Below the pieces are notes generated by a model, which worked only from the letters and a program-made list of their open reading frames with translations, made no database searches and was not told the origin of the DNA. The translations under genes and the position numbers were made by a program. DNA of 64,000 nt from assembly GCA_021848465.1 (NCBI GenBank), contig JAJZUP010000001.1, positions 990,231 to 1,054,230 on the forward strand, given 5' to 3'. Origin of the DNA: Pseudomonadota bacterium (GTDB taxonomy: Bacteria; Pseudomonadota; Gammaproteobacteria; Burkholderiales; Gallionellaceae). Positions 45,109 to 53,231 of the stretch are shown here, one piece after another (the first letter of the stretch is position 1; the number at the start of each line of letters is the position of its first letter).

Positions 45109-45136
45109 TTACTCAGGCCGGTTTTATTGGTATAGA
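45109..45136 (+). promoter_or_regulatory. possible promoter of the DUF4160/DUF2442 pair
   Basis: TTACTC (45109-45114), 16 bp, TATAGA (45131-45136). Moderate match. The start point would be ~25 nt before ATG 45168. Confidence 0.4.
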
Positions 45137-45167
45137 ATCCGCCGCACCTCATTGATTCTTGCCGGGT

Positions 45168-45654
<487 letters not shown>

Positions 45655-45711
45655 TTTTTTTCGGTGTGGCAAAAGCGAACCGCACCCCGTATTTGTGTTT
45701 TCCCTCTTTTT

Positions 45712-45898
45712 GCCAACCTCGACCGCGAAGGGATTGTCCGCATTGAATTCAGCGGTCGTCATCGGCAGGCCGATCCCCAGCGAAATCTGCTCGTTAAATG
45801 CAGAAGGGGATAGGACAAGAAAAGGATGAATGTCCCGCATCTCGCGGCCAGCCTGGAGGTTGCAATCGATCCAGATGACCTCCTGCTGGTCTGGAACC
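45712..45898 (-). pseudogene. mazF-like toxin fragment, C-terminus lost
   Basis: The minus strand encodes Q-E-V-I-W-I-D-C...A-G-R-E-M-R-D-I-H-P-F-L-V-L-S-P-S-A-F-N and G-L-P-M-T-T-A-E-F-N-A-D-N-P-F-A-V-E-V-G, the N-terminal two thirds of a MazF/PemK toxin. It then runs into unrelated sequence near 45711. About 180 bp are over 90 percent identical by eye to 46932-47112. It lacks a usual start codon and the last third, so it is a remnant. Confidence 0.75.
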
Positions 45899-45942
45899 CA
45901 GGCGAGTGCTGGATTGCAAGACCTTCCCCCGCGTTTTTTGGT

Positions 45943-45988
45943 GTTGGAGTATTTGACAACACACTTGCCTGTTGTTATTGTCTCCAAC
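45943..45988 (+). promoter_or_regulatory. promoter and dyad operator of the DUF6516/HTH pair
   Basis: TTGACA (45953-45958), 17 bp, TATTGT (45976-45981). The promoter is framed by arms GTTGGAG-N6-ACAACA on the left and the exact mirror on the right, ending 1 nt before ATG 45989. The predicted start point falls at or next to that ATG, so the message may be leaderless. The arrangement suggests autorepression by the HTH partner. Confidence 0.65.
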
Positions 45989-46285
45989 ATGAAGGCCCGA
46001 GAATTATTCAATCGCCGTGTGCCAGTTACTGAGCAGGCGTTTGCTGAGCTGGTGCTTTGGGAGGTGAGCGAGCCAGTTCCCGGCAGTGCACACTGCTATA
46101 AATACCGACTGGCATTCGTGGTTGCTGGGGCATGTGTGTTGCGTTACGACAATGAAGCGGGCAAGGGCGATCATAAGCATGTGCGTGGCAAGCAACTGAA
46201 ATACCGCTTTGCTTCGGTAGATAAATTGGTCGCGGATTTTTTCGAGGATATGCGGAGGTGGCGCAATGAAAACAGTAACGATTGA
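45989..46285 (+). CDS. DUF6516-like protein, putative toxin
   Basis: 98 residues from ATG 45989. Pattern H-C-Y-K-Y-R-L-A-F-V-x5-C-V-L-R-Y-D-N-E-A-G-K-G-D-H-K-H...Y-x-F-x-S-x-D-x-L-x-x-D-F, shared by small DUF6516-type proteins found before an HTH protein and regarded as toxin candidates. It ends 20 bp inside the next gene. The possibly leaderless promoter with a dyad supports a self-regulated toxin-antitoxin operon. Confidence 0.75.
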   Translation: MKARELFNRRVPVTEQAFAELVLWEVSEPVPGSAHCYKYRLAFVVAGACVLRYDNEAGKGDHKHVRGKQLKYRFASVDKLVADFFEDMRRWRNENSND

Positions 46286-46610
46286 TGTCCGGCCATTGGC
46301 CGACGCGCTGGGCGATTTCACCCAAGCATGGAAGAGCGGAAAAGGCTCCTCCCCGCGCATCAGCTTTGAATCGCCCGAGTTGCTGTTCAAAGTGTTGTCC
46401 GGCAAACGCTGGGAGCTGCTGAATGCAATGACCGGAGCGGGAGCCATGTCTATCCGCGAAGCGGCGCGGCGCGTGGAGCGTGATGTCAAAGCCGTGCATG
46501 GCGATGTGACCGCATTGCTCAACGCAGGGATATTGATCAAGACCGACGATGGGATGATCGCCTTTCCCTACGACGCGATCCATGTGGATTTTATGCTGAA
46601 GGCTGCTTGA
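46266..46610 (+). CDS. winged-helix DNA-binding protein, putative antitoxin
   Basis: 114 residues: an N-terminal helical part, then a MarR/HVO_A0114-like winged helix (RWELLNAMTGAGAMSIREAARRVERDVKAVHGDVTALLNAGIL) and a short wing. It is probably the antitoxin and repressor of the operon, acting at the dyad 45943-45988. The start lies 20 bp inside the upstream gene and has CGGAGGTGG upstream. Confidence 0.82.
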   Translation: MKTVTIDVRPLADALGDFTQAWKSGKGSSPRISFESPELLFKVLSGKRWELLNAMTGAGAMSIREAARRVERDVKAVHGDVTALLNAGILIKTDDGMIAFPYDAIHVDFMLKAA

Positions 46611-46767
46611 GGAGGGAAGACGAAGCTGATCCTTTAGCTACTCCAATCGAGCCTGTTCCGATCAAATGATTATTGCCCCAGTATTTGTAGCGCCCTCGCT
46701 GCATCCTTATCGCCTTGCTCGGCATCATCTTGGCTGGAGTGGCATTAGCCGCGATGAAAGAAGCGAT

Positions 46768-47163
46768 CTAGCCGACCTGAATAATCTGATTGAGCACGGC
46801 GCATACCTCGGCGAAATGCGCGTCGGATAAACGCTTCATCGGGTGAGCCTTGGCTGAGCGCATTCTCCAGTCGAAAGATTTTGGCTGATGGCACAGCGCA
46901 TAGCTGGCCTTGCCGGTTTTCTTTCCTGTCGTCTTGCCAACCTCGACCGCGAAGGGATTATCCGCATTGAATTCGGCGGTAGTCATCGGCAGGCCGATCA
47001 CCAGCGAAGTCCTCTCGTTAAATGCAGAAGGGGAGGGGACAAGAAAAGGATGAATGTCCCGCATCTCGCGGCCAGCCAGGGGATTGCAATCGATCCAGAT
47101 GACTTCCTGCCGAGAAGCTGGCGCATCATGGCTATGCTCAGTAGAAGGCGGTAAGGGAAGCAT
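46768..47163 (-). CDS. mazF: MazF/PemK-type toxin, N-terminus altered, no antitoxin
   Basis: 131 residues from the only reasonable ATG (47163). The core from E-V-I-W-I-D-C through A-G-R-E-M-R-D...V-G and the C-terminal K-A-S-Y-A-L-C-H-Q-P-K-S-F-D-W-R...K-R-L-S-D-A-H-F-A-E-V is complete, the usual MazF endoribonuclease of about 110 residues. The first ~23 residues (LPLPPSTEHSHDAPASR) do not look like MazF, so the 5' end has been replaced. No mazE upstream; a terminator is there instead. It may be inactive or unexpressed. Confidence 0.7.
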   Translation of the reverse strand: MLPLPPSTEHSHDAPASRQEVIWIDCNPLAGREMRDIHPFLVPSPSAFNERTSLVIGLPMTTAEFNADNPFAVEVGKTTGKKTGKASYALCHQPKSFDWRMRSAKAHPMKRLSDAHFAEVCAVLNQIIQVG

Positions 47164-47218
47164 GCGCCTCCGCGTTGCGCAGGTATCAAAAAATGATTCG
47201 GGGACAAAAAACAAGAAC

Positions 47219-47248
47219 AAAAAGCGCGGTAATTCCCGCGCTTTTTTT
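47219..47248. terminator. bidirectional rho-independent terminator
   Basis: Stem AAAGCGCGG / CCGCGCTTT with a TAATTC loop, A-rich on the left and TTTTTTT on the right. It separates the mazF copy from the end of cassette array 2. Confidence 0.88.
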
Positions 47249-47285
47249 ATGTCCAGATTTGCTCTGGAAATGGGTTTTTCTACAG

Positions 47286-47352
47286 CGCCAACGTTTGAAT
47301 TCACCGGCCTGCGCGGCTTTTCGCGCAGGTCCGGTGGAATGAGAGGTTAGCC
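47286..47352 (-). repeat. attC site of the DUF3800 cassette (67 nt)
   Basis: Minus strand: R'' GGCTAAC (47346-47352) contains the stop codon of the gene. L'' ATTCCACCGGACC pairs with L' GGCCGGTGAATTC around the hairpin TGCGCG...CGCGCA. R' is GTTGGCG (47286-47292). R'' is the exact complement of GTTAGCC at the 5' border (48497-48503), defining one cassette. Confidence 0.85.
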
Positions 47353-48474
47353 ATCGCTGCGCACTGCACGAAGGCGACGTTCTTCATCGATTGCCATTAG
47401 CTCTTTCCCTTTCGCAATCTGCTCCTCAGTGGGGTCAGGCAGTTCATCAAACCAGCGTTCCCATCTAGCCGCGAGTGCATTCAACGAGATTTCATCTGTA
47501 CGCCCTCTGTGGATGTGTGGTTTGATGAGGGCATAAAGCTCTGGGGCGAGTTCCTTCTTTTCCATCACGCGCTTAAATATCCAGAGATGAATATCGACAA
47601 GCTCAAGCCCCCCGCTGCTTGCACTAGACGAAAACGAGATGGGAGTTTTCGGCATGCCGCTGAAATCGATTGCCGGAAGGCCAGGGCCGTTGACTGCCGA
47701 AATCCCGCTCATTGCAGCGAAGTATTCAGATAGAGACTTTTGCGCCTTGTTGAATTGGGACTGTTAGTCAACGATGATCGCGGCTTCCTTCTTCCGTTGC
47801 TTCTTCAGGCGAGATGCAATGCCATGCATTACTGACTGAAAGCCAATGATATTGGGCGTGACCTGTAGCCGATCCTTTTTGCTCTTGGTGTTGTAGTAGA
47901 TCTCGGATGGATTGCTCTCAGCCCATGTGAGGACATCGGAGATAAGCTGTCGGGATCGAGCGTCGGGCAGTTCTCCTACTCGGGAACGCAAATCCACGCA
48001 GACGGACGCAAGTGCTGCTTCCGCTTTTGCATCATCGATTTCAATCCGTGCCTCCCATGCACGTTTGGCAAGGTCCTCATCGAATAATGACGCCAGTTTG
48101 AGCAGCAGTACATAGCGCATTGGTGTCCAGTAACCCGACCAAGTAATAGCAGGATTATTTCCGTGGTCAAAGACTTGGTCAAAAAAGCAAATGATTGCGT
48201 GATCTGGCTTTGCAACCCGATATAGGTCAAATCGAAAATCGAGCCGTCGCTGGATTGCAACGAGCCCTTCGATCAAAGGAACTAAACCACCGTTGCCTAG
48301 TTCATTTGCATGAAGGCGCGGCACTTGCGCCTGACGCCTTAACTTTTGAAGATGTTCCTCGGCCAGGAAGTCGATGTTGACCTGGCTGGAAAGAACGCCG
48401 TAGTACAGCATTGGCTGGTCGGGGTCGAATAGGTTTGGGCCGGTGTGACCGCTCTCATCAACGTAGAAGTACAA
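47347..48474 (-). pseudogene. DUF3800 protein gene interrupted by one in-frame stop
   Basis: From ATG 48474 the frame encodes 236 residues (MYFYVDESGHTG..., the DUF3800 start), stops at TAA 47764-47766, and continues in the same frame for 17 codons (QSQFNKAQKSLSEYFAA) into the remaining 121 residues (MSGISAVNGPG...). Together they make one ~375-residue protein. A single C-to-T change (CAA to TAA) would explain the stop. DUF3800 has an RNase H-like fold with acidic residues (D6-E7 here) and is common in mobile DNA and defence islands. It is either a recent pseudogene or needs stop readthrough. Confidence 0.85.
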
Positions 48475-48496
48475 GAGGCGTCCTCTGGAATGTGAT

Positions 48497-48574
48497 GGCT
48501 AACGTGGAGCTAAGGGGCGCGCCGCAGGCGCGTCCCAGCGACCGGAGGGAGCGAACTTGGGCGCAGGGTTAGGC
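48497..48574 (-). repeat. attC site (78 nt) of the Tdi1-like cassette
   Basis: Minus strand: R'' GCCTAAC (48568-48574), L'' GCGCCCAAGTTCGC, hairpin GGGACGCGCC TGC GGCGCGCCCC, R' GTTAGCC (48497-48503). It is nearly the same as the attC sites at 31117 and 32479. R'' complements GTTAGGC at the 5' border 49071-49077. Confidence 0.88.
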
Positions 48575-48575
48575 A

Positions 48576-49055
48576 TCATGAAATTGACACCTCAGAAACG
48601 GGCGTACCATCTGGGAGGTCCTTCACCTGCCGATGGATCTGGCCTGAAAGCGAAAAATGGATCTGCATGTCTGTTGGCTCTAAGTTATCGACATCGAAGC
48701 TTCCTCCGAGAATTGGCGGTTGTACGAAGCCAAAGACTTGACCAGGTGAAAGCGACTTTCCCCCATTGCGTAGGCTCGCAAAATCTTTAACTAGGAACTC
48801 GGAGAGAACGAACTCTTGATCGGATAGGAGTTGCTGGAACTCTTCAAATGACTGAGCGATCTCGCGGAGCTTTCCTTCGCCGGGATCGAGCAAGGAAATT
48901 GTTCCTTCCTGATTGTCTTGGAGGAACGCGGTGCCCATAGCGGTGATGAGCACCGGAAGCTTGTGGTCGCCGATCATCCACTGCCAGTCCGCCAGCAAGG
49001 CGGACCGATCAAGGTGCTTGAAGTTGACGGTGAGATCGTTGAGTGTGATTGCCAT
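48576..49055 (-). CDS. Tdi1/DUF1851-like immunity-type protein in a cassette
   Basis: 159 residues. D-W-Q-W-M-I-G-D-H-K-L-P-V-L-I-T-A-M-G-T-A-F-L and D-P-G-E-G-K-L-x-x-I-A-x-S-F-E-E-F match the T6SS immunity protein Tdi1 / DUF1851 family. Orphan immunity genes protect against effectors of other cells. No effector gene is adjacent. First cassette of array 2; it starts 16 nt inside the border behind the leader. Confidence 0.78.
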   Translation of the reverse strand: MAITLNDLTVNFKHLDRSALLADWQWMIGDHKLPVLITAMGTAFLQDNQEGTISLLDPGEGKLREIAQSFEEFQQLLSDQEFVLSEFLVKDFASLRNGGKSLSPGQVFGFVQPPILGGSFDVDNLEPTDMQIHFSLSGQIHRQVKDLPDGTPVSEVSIS

Positions 49056-49074
49056 AGAGATTTCCTTGATGCCT

Positions 49075-49218
49075 AACTAAAAATAGAAAACATTTTCATG
49101 ATGTGGCAATGTCGCCTATATCCTAATTGCCCGTCAAGACGACATTGGAAATCAGCTGCTTGGTGCAAATCTGCGACAGACTTTCATTATTAGGCAACCT
49201 AAAATTACGCGGATGGAG
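49075..49218 (-). promoter_or_regulatory. attI-like leader of cassette array 2
   Basis: About 144 bp matching the leader of array 1 (see 33087-33220), ending at the core site GTTAGGC before the first cassette. It shares the AACTAAAAATAGAAAACA and GGCAATGTCGCCTAT blocks. It stops 11 bp short of the 3' end of the KTSC gene. No integrase is adjacent. Confidence 0.6.
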
Positions 49219-49229
49219 TTTCATCGCAA

Positions 49230-49499
49230 TCATTCCTTCCCAAACAACTCATTTAGCGGATTCTTCTTCTCTGCACTCACATCCGCAGCCGCCACCCGCT
49301 TCGCCGTAAATTCCTCTTCGATGTTGTCGCGGTAGTAGCTCCAGGCGGAGCTGGAGGTGCTGAGCCTGCGCCAGGCCTCTTCGCCGACGGCGCTGTATTG
49401 CAGCGTGGTGCCGTCGTCGAGTTGCACTTGCAGCAGGCGTGCGGCTTTGTCGTAGCCGATGGCGCGCAGTTTGCCGGAGTTGATCTTTTTCATATCCAT
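49230..49499 (-). CDS. KTSC-domain protein
   Basis: 89 residues from ATG 49499, which has AGGGAG 7 nt upstream. The KTSC pattern is present: S-G-x-L-x-x-I-G-Y-D, L-x-V-x-L-D-D-G-x-x-x-Q-Y-S-A-V, W-x-x-L. KTSC domains occur with lysyl-tRNA synthetase and in phage and toxin settings; function is unknown. The C-terminus is K/E-rich (AEKKNPLNELFGKE). It lies 53 bp after the metallophosphoesterase gene in the same direction. A longer frame extending upstream in this phase is a shadow. Confidence 0.82.
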   Translation of the reverse strand: MDMKKINSGKLRAIGYDKAARLLQVQLDDGTTLQYSAVGEEAWRRLSTSSSAWSYYRDNIEEEFTAKRVAAADVSAEKKNPLNELFGKE

Positions 49500-49552
49500 G
49501 GCGGGTCTCCCTGTCGTTTGCGGCATGGTATATGTTTTTGTCTTCCGGGTAT

Positions 49553-51115
49553 TCAGTACTGCGGTATCGGGTAGGGCGTGCATTGTCCGCCGGCGCTGAC
49601 TTCGTAAAACACTTCGCTCATGCTGCCGTCCGGCCTGAGGGTGAGGATGGCGAAGCCGTTGCGCATTTGTTTCGAGCCGGGCGCCAGTTCGGTGTGCGCG
49701 TAGTAATCGACGTTGCCGGTGTTCATGCCGCTGGCGCGGCCGAATGGGATGGCGGAATGGCCGACGCAGCGGCCCAGCGTGCCGAGTTTGCCGATGGCCG
49801 AGTTGGGGTTGTAGGCGGCGCCGAGGTGGATGTGCCCCCAGTACCAGACATCGGGGGCGCGGCCGCCCAGGGTGGAGTGCATGCCGTCCCATAACGTGGT
49901 GCCGGCTTTGCTGTTGGGGGTGATGCTGTTGCCGTCGAAGCTCATCGGGCTGTGGTGCGTCATGGTCAGCACTTTGCGGCCCGCCAGGTTGCCGAAGGTG
50001 GACTGGATGAAGGCCTGTTGCTGGGTGTTGCCGGTGTCGCCCAGCGCGCCTTGCAGGTACAGCGTGGAGGGGTCGAAGTAGGCGCTGTCCAGTCCGAGGA
50101 TGACCCACTTGCCGTATTGCAGGCCGAAGTAGGTGGTGCCGCGCTGGTGCGAAAACGGCGTGCCGTTGTTCAGCGCAATGCCGATCAGCCCCTTTTCCGC
50201 GCCGTATTTTTCGTGGTTGGAGTTGAGCGCGAAGCTGGTTTGCGCGGCCGTTCCGGTATCCCACATATTGAGGAAGTTGTCCTGCTCTTCGTGCTCGGGG
50301 TGGCGGTTGGCGGTGCCGCTGTAGTACACGTCGCCGAGGTGCACGACGTAGTCGGGCTGCAATCCCTTGATGGCTTGCATGACGGCGGCGGCGGGGCCTT
50401 TGCCGGCGTAGTTGGCGTCGTACACGCCGGTGCCCCAGTCGCCGAGCATGGCGATGCGGATGGCCGGGATGTTGGCATCGATCGTGGCGGTATAGGGCGT
50501 GGTCGGGAAGGGGGCGTAGAGGCTGGCCGGGTCGAGCAGGTTGATTGCGTAGTTGATGATCGGCAGGATCCAGTGCGGATCGAGCATGGCGTATTTGCCG
50601 AGGGTGAACAGGGTGCCGTCGGCGGCGACATAGCCGATGTTGTACGGGTTGCCACCCAGTTCGGCGGCAAGGTCGTAGTCCATCCGGCTGGGCGGTGCGA
50701 GGTGTTGCAGCGCGCGCAGCACCAGGGCATGGGTGCGGTTGGTTTGCAGCAGGCCGGCGTGTTCGAGCGTCGGATGGTGCAGCCAGTACAACGCCATGCC
50801 GAACTCGAGATGCACTTCGCTGTCGGCAAGCGTGGTGTCGCTAACGCTGGTCGCCTGGAGTCGCGGGGAGGTTGGCGTTGTTGCAGTCGCCGTTGGCGTG
50901 TGCAGCTCATAAGGCGCAGTGCCGGTCGTCTGCGCGGCGGCATTGGCCGCAGAGAGTGGGCTGACGCGTCCCTCCTTGGCGGCTTTCAGGGTGGCGACCA
51001 CCTTTGCTTCGCTGGCAACGAGGTATTCAAATAGTGGCACGAGGCGGTGCCGGGCGTCGGGAATGGCTAGTAACAGGGCTTCGAAATGTTCCAGGTCGTC
51101 GAGTAGTTTTGACAT
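49553..51115 (-). CDS. calcineurin-like metallophosphoesterase with N-terminal extension
   Basis: 520 residues from ATG 51115; a TTG 15 nt upstream is in frame. Residues ~215-470 carry the metal motifs: G-D-W-G, G-D-V-Y-Y-S-G, N-S-N-H-E (in place of GNHE), T-H-H-S-P and G-H-I-H. The ~200-residue N-terminal region is helical with a Thr/Pro/Ala-rich linker (~50-90) and is not recognised. No signal peptide. The substrate (phosphoester, nucleotide or cell-wall-linked) is unknown. A dyad motif shared with the amidase module lies 73 bp upstream. Confidence 0.85.
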   Translation of the reverse strand: MSKLLDDLEHFEALLLAIPDARHRLVPLFEYLVASEAKVVATLKAAKEGRVSPLSAANAAAQTTGTAPYELHTPTATATTPTSPRLQATSVSDTTLADSEVHLEFGMALYWLHHPTLEHAGLLQTNRTHALVLRALQHLAPPSRMDYDLAAELGGNPYNIGYVAADGTLFTLGKYAMLDPHWILPIINYAINLLDPASLYAPFPTTPYTATIDANIPAIRIAMLGDWGTGVYDANYAGKGPAAAVMQAIKGLQPDYVVHLGDVYYSGTANRHPEHEEQDNFLNMWDTGTAAQTSFALNSNHEKYGAEKGLIGIALNNGTPFSHQRGTTYFGLQYGKWVILGLDSAYFDPSTLYLQGALGDTGNTQQQAFIQSTFGNLAGRKVLTMTHHSPMSFDGNSITPNSKAGTTLWDGMHSTLGGRAPDVWYWGHIHLGAAYNPNSAIGKLGTLGRCVGHSAIPFGRASGMNTGNVDYYAHTELAPGSKQMRNGFAILTLRPDGSMSEVFYEVSAGGQCTPYPIPQY

Positions 51116-51187
51116 CGGTTTATCGGGCAATTGCGTGAGGCTGGCAAGGCAGCGATGGGCCGGATTGTTGCCGAAAGTGCGCGTGGG

Positions 51188-51213
51188 CGAACCTAGCTAC
51201 CCGAATAGGTTCG
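51188..51213. promoter_or_regulatory. dyad motif upstream of the metallophosphoesterase (best copy 2)
   Basis: CGAACCTA / TAGGTTCG pair around a 10-nt centre; the inner 20-mer is ACCTAGCTACCCGAATAGGT. It sits between the pldA stop and the metallophosphoesterase start. Compared with 43216-43241, the outer three base pairs differ on both sides but remain complementary. Confidence 0.6.
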
Positions 51214-51216
51214 ATT

Positions 51217-52221
51217 TCAATTGAACGGGAATGAGAGGCCGATGCCCCAGGTTTCGTGCGGATGGTTGTAGTCGATCAGGCTGTCGCCGTAGCCGTTGAA
51301 GTATTGCAGGTGAATATTGGTGTTGTGCTCGCCGGGTGACGCCAGCGTGAGCAGGCGCCAGGCGGTCCACGGCACCGAGATGTCGATCTGGATGGCGCGA
51401 GTGCGGGCGAGGGCGGCAACTTCCCACAGGCTGTTTTGCGAGTAGCGTACTTCGAGGTCGCCGTTACCCATGTAGTCGGAAATGTCCGGATTGTCGTCGG
51501 TGGCCGGGTCTTCCTTGATGCGTTCCCACCAGCGCGCCAGCACCACCAGGCGGTGGTCGCCGCCATAGTTGTGCTCGATGCCGGGCTGGATGTAGACGCG
51601 GTTCCAGCTGCGCGAGCGCGGGTTGGATTGGCCGTTGGACTGGTGCACGACGCCGATATTCACGATGCTGGGGTTGATGTCGAGTTTCGTGATCAGGTCA
51701 TTTGGGCGGATCGAGTAGATCAGTTCCGGTTCATAGTTGTTTTCGCGGAACGGGCGCGAGTTGGCGGCGTCGTACATCTGCCAGAACGATTGCTGGGTGT
51801 AGCCGAACCAGAGCGAGCCGAAACGGTCGAAATCGGCCAGGTCGTGCTTGATGCTGAACTGGAATTTGAGATCGCGATTGTCCAGTACGACGGGCGTGGT
51901 TACCTGGTTTTGCGGGTTGGGGCTGGTGGGCGCGTTGTTGGTGGAGGACGAGTACGAGTACACCAGAACGTAATTCTGTTTGTAGACCGCCAGCGGGGCG
52001 TTGCTCGGCGCCCACTCTTCGGCCAGCCCGGAAGCACGGGATTGCAGCAGCGCTTTGGGTGGGGCCGGTTGTACGGTGGCCTGGCGGTAGCAGTCCAGCT
52101 CGGCGGCAGGTGCGGCCTTGTCGCGCATGTCCGCGCAGTCTTGCAGATCGGGTGCGGCGGCAGTGTGCCGGGCAAGCGATAGCAGCAGCAAAGCGCAAAA
52201 GCGGGCGGGCAGTTTCATCAT
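51217..52221 (-). CDS. pldA: outer-membrane phospholipase A
   Basis: 334 residues from ATG 52221 (52218 also possible). A leader ends near TAAA; then a beta-barrel protein with the active-site segment V-V-H-Q-S-N-G-Q-S-N-P-R-S-R-S-W-N-R, matching the PldA His-x-Ser-Asn-Gly core. It hydrolyses phospholipids mislocated to the outer leaflet, acting as a calcium-dependent dimer. The final Phe-containing strand (GIGLSFPFN) ends as barrel proteins do. It complements MlaA, encoded 30 kb away. Confidence 0.9.
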   Translation of the reverse strand: MMKLPARFCALLLLSLARHTAAAPDLQDCADMRDKAAPAAELDCYRQATVQPAPPKALLQSRASGLAEEWAPSNAPLAVYKQNYVLVYSYSSSTNNAPTSPNPQNQVTTPVVLDNRDLKFQFSIKHDLADFDRFGSLWFGYTQQSFWQMYDAANSRPFRENNYEPELIYSIRPNDLITKLDINPSIVNIGVVHQSNGQSNPRSRSWNRVYIQPGIEHNYGGDHRLVVLARWWERIKEDPATDDNPDISDYMGNGDLEVRYSQNSLWEVAALARTRAIQIDISVPWTAWRLLTLASPGEHNTNIHLQYFNGYGDSLIDYNHPHETWGIGLSFPFN

Positions 52222-52327
52222 ATATATAGGCAAGGCCGGGCGCGGCACTGTAGGCAGCGCGGCGCCCGCTGTCAAATGCCGGTAAGCCGGATGGCCGCGC
52301 TATTTTCAGGCTATGTTGTTCGCGCGC

Positions 52328-52357
52328 TTGCCTTTTCTTCGGCTTCTGTCGTAGAAT
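52328..52357 (+). promoter_or_regulatory. likely promoter of the rpsP operon
   Basis: TTGCCT (52328-52333), 18 bp, TAGAAT (52352-52357). The GC-rich CGCGCCC right after the -10 fits a growth-rate-controlled ribosomal promoter. The leader would be ~40 nt. Confidence 0.5.
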
Positions 52358-52405
52358 TCGCGCCCTTTGGCTTAGTCCAGATAAACAATTCATCGGGTTT
52401 TTGAT

Positions 52406-52663
52406 ATGGTAATCATTCGTATGTCTCGTGGCGGTTCTAAGAATCGTCCGTTCTACAACGTGGTCGTAGCTGATTCGCGCAATCGTCGCGATGGCCGTTT
52501 CATCGAGCGCGTAGGCTTCTTCAATCCTCTGGCTCCGGAAGGCAGCGCTGATGGTCTGCGCTTGCAACTGGACCGTGTTTCCCATTGGCAGGATCGCGGC
52601 GCGCAATTGAGCGACGCCGTTGCCAAGCTGGTGAAGCGCGCGAGTGCAGCAGCCAAGGCCTGA
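52406..52663 (+). CDS. rpsP: 30S ribosomal protein bS16
   Basis: 85 residues of the bS16 family ([33 protein letters not shown]). It assembles early with the 16S 5' domain. First gene of the conserved rpsP-rimM-trmD-rplS operon. Confidence 0.97.
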   Translation: MVIIRMSRGGSKNRPFYNVVVADSRNRRDGRFIERVGFFNPLAPEGSADGLRLQLDRVSHWQDRGAQLSDAVAKLVKRASAAAKA

Positions 52664-52676
52664 TAGCACTGACCCC

Positions 52677-53174
52677 ATGGTCGTCATGGGGCGTATCGTC
52701 GGGGCATACGGCATCCAGGGCTGGGTCAAGGTGCAGACCTTTACCGAGTATCTCGACAGCCTGCTTGATTTTGACGACTGGTATGTGGGCAACGAAGCAC
52801 AACCCTGGCGCAAGCTGGAGGTGCTCGAAGCAAATGTGCACAGCAAGGTGCTGGTTGCCAGGCTGCAAGGCGTAGACGACCGCACGGCTGCGGAAAGATG
52901 CAAGGGGCTGTTGGTTGCGGTGCCGCGCGACAGCCTGCCGCAGGCAGAAGAAGGCGAATACTACTGGGCCGACCTGATCGGTATGCGCGTGGTCGGGCCG
53001 GCGGAAGAGTTGCTGGGTACAGTGGAAAATCTGCTGGAAACCGGCGCCAACGATGTGCTGGAGGTGCGCGACGCACAGGGCCGGGAAATCCTGATCCCCT
53101 TCATCGCGAGCGTGATTCTGCACGTTGACTCCCAGCAAAGAGTGATTCGTGTCGATTGGCTGGCGGATTACTGA
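52677..53174 (+). CDS. rimM: 16S rRNA processing protein RimM
   Basis: 165 residues from ATG 52677 (MVVMGRIVGAYGIQGWVKV is the RimM start; an upstream in-frame GTG at 52644 overlaps rpsP). An N-terminal RimM domain is followed by a PRC-barrel domain (E-Y-Y-W-A-D-L-I-G; I-L-I-P-F). It aids 30S head maturation by binding uS19. Confidence 0.95.
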   Translation: MVVMGRIVGAYGIQGWVKVQTFTEYLDSLLDFDDWYVGNEAQPWRKLEVLEANVHSKVLVARLQGVDDRTAAERCKGLLVAVPRDSLPQAEEGEYYWADLIGMRVVGPAEELLGTVENLLETGANDVLEVRDAQGREILIPFIASVILHVDSQQRVIRVDWLADY

Positions 53175-53231
53175 AGGCGTATTGCGGCAACGGGCGCCAC
53201 TGTGCTTCAGGTTGTCTGGGGCTGCGCAAAG

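Noticed and set aside
49500..50264. N-terminal extension of the KTSC protein (344-residue frame)
   Set aside because: It is out of frame with, and antisense-free but overlapping, the well-supported metallophosphoesterase gene on the same strand; a good ribosome binding site marks ATG 49499.
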